Of a DNA stretch of 34,648 nucleotides, positions 34,556 to 34,648 are shown one piece after another (the stretch's first letter is position 1; each line of letters begins with the position of its first letter). The notes under the pieces are model-generated. The model ran no database searches. It was not told the DNA's origin and saw only the letters and a program-made list of their open reading frames with translations. The translations under genes and the position numbers were made by a program. The DNA is from Desulfohalobiaceae bacterium S24. Lineage in GTDB: Bacteria > Desulfobacterota > Desulfovibrionia > Desulfovibrionales > Desulfothermaceae. The DNA is taken from positions 1-34,648 of the forward strand of contig JAABTT010000036.1 of the NCBI GenBank assembly GCA_011389765.1. Direction: 5' to 3'.

Positions 34556-34556
34556 C

Positions 34557-34648
34557 CTAAAGCCGTATCCTCGGATCAACCAGCATATAAAGCAGATCGG
34601 ACACAAAGGTCCCGGTCAGGACCAGGACCGCGGAAATGAAATTGACCG
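34557..34648 (-). CDS. C-terminal end of a DppB/NikB-type ABC transporter permease (partial)
   Basis: Only the last 30 codons are in the window: VNFISAVLVLTGTFVSDLLY then MLVDPRIRL and stop. The ending DLLYxxxDPRIR is the hallmark of the DppB/OppB/NikB permease family, in which the last membrane helix precedes that motif. Linkage to nikR suggests a nickel importer (NikB), but peptide transport cannot be excluded from this fragment. Its start lies beyond the right edge. Confidence 0.8.
   Translation of the reverse strand, partial: VNFISAVLVLTGTFVSDLLYMLVDPRIRL

Noticed and set aside
34476..34556. NikR operator in front of nikR
   Set aside because: No GTATGA-N16-TCATAC-like dyad is seen; the gap is mostly AT-rich repeat, and the promoter is probably upstream of the permease beyond the window.

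Overview
The window looks like a chromosomal segment of a Gram-negative anaerobe, most likely a Desulfobacterota (deltaproteobacterial, sulfate-reducer-like) genome. This rests on a complete Rnf complex with a long multi-cluster RnfB, a single RXKD-type Rel/SpoT, a TolC-dependent export operon, FolE2 with NikR, and clpS-clpA. It is inference from gene content and protein style; there is no rRNA or other taxonomic marker here. The leftmost 3.2 kb looks accessory, while the rest looks like core chromosome with repeat-filled gaps.

Layout. 1-3.2 kb: a truncated transposase-like gene, a secreted DUF1566/Lcl protein whose C-terminus looks like the variable region of a diversity-generating retroelement, and a frameshifted insertion sequence with 13-bp inverted ends. 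3.3-5.5 kb: rel/spoT on the minus strand. 5.7-8.7 kb: a large protein with two receiver-like domains in front of a PEP-synthase-type ATP-grasp domain. 9.1-11.2 kb: an nfeD-slipin pair. The gaps on both sides of that pair hold a modular, palindromic repeat family. 11.75-17.2 kb (minus): an operon for a MacAB-TolC-like pump (TolC, PAS-HlyD fusion, ABC ATPase, FtsX-type permease). 17.2-18.3 kb: an apparent remnant of lnt, a small Cys-rich secreted protein and more repeats. 18.3-20.6 kb (minus): a dynamin-like GTPase.

20.8-26.5 kb (plus): rnfC-D-G-E-A-B followed by an rseC-like gene, encoding an ion-pumping ferredoxin:NAD oxidoreductase. 26.5-29.1 kb (minus): clpS-clpA. 29.5-33.3 kb (plus): pabA, a pabB-pabC fusion and a CoA-pyrophosphatase-like Nudix gene. 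A strong intrinsic terminator sits just ahead of pabA. 33.3-34.6 kb (minus): end of a peptide/nickel-type ABC permease, nikR and folE2. pabA, pabBC and folE2 make this right arm a folate-precursor neighbourhood.

Most worth a second look: the putative DGR target gene, the PAS-HlyD fusion adaptor, the receiver/ATP-grasp protein without phosphotransfer domains, the X-Y-Z palindromic repeats together with purine-rich repeats that form the last codons of two genes, and the nikR-folE2 coupling. No tRNA, rRNA or CRISPR array was recognised.
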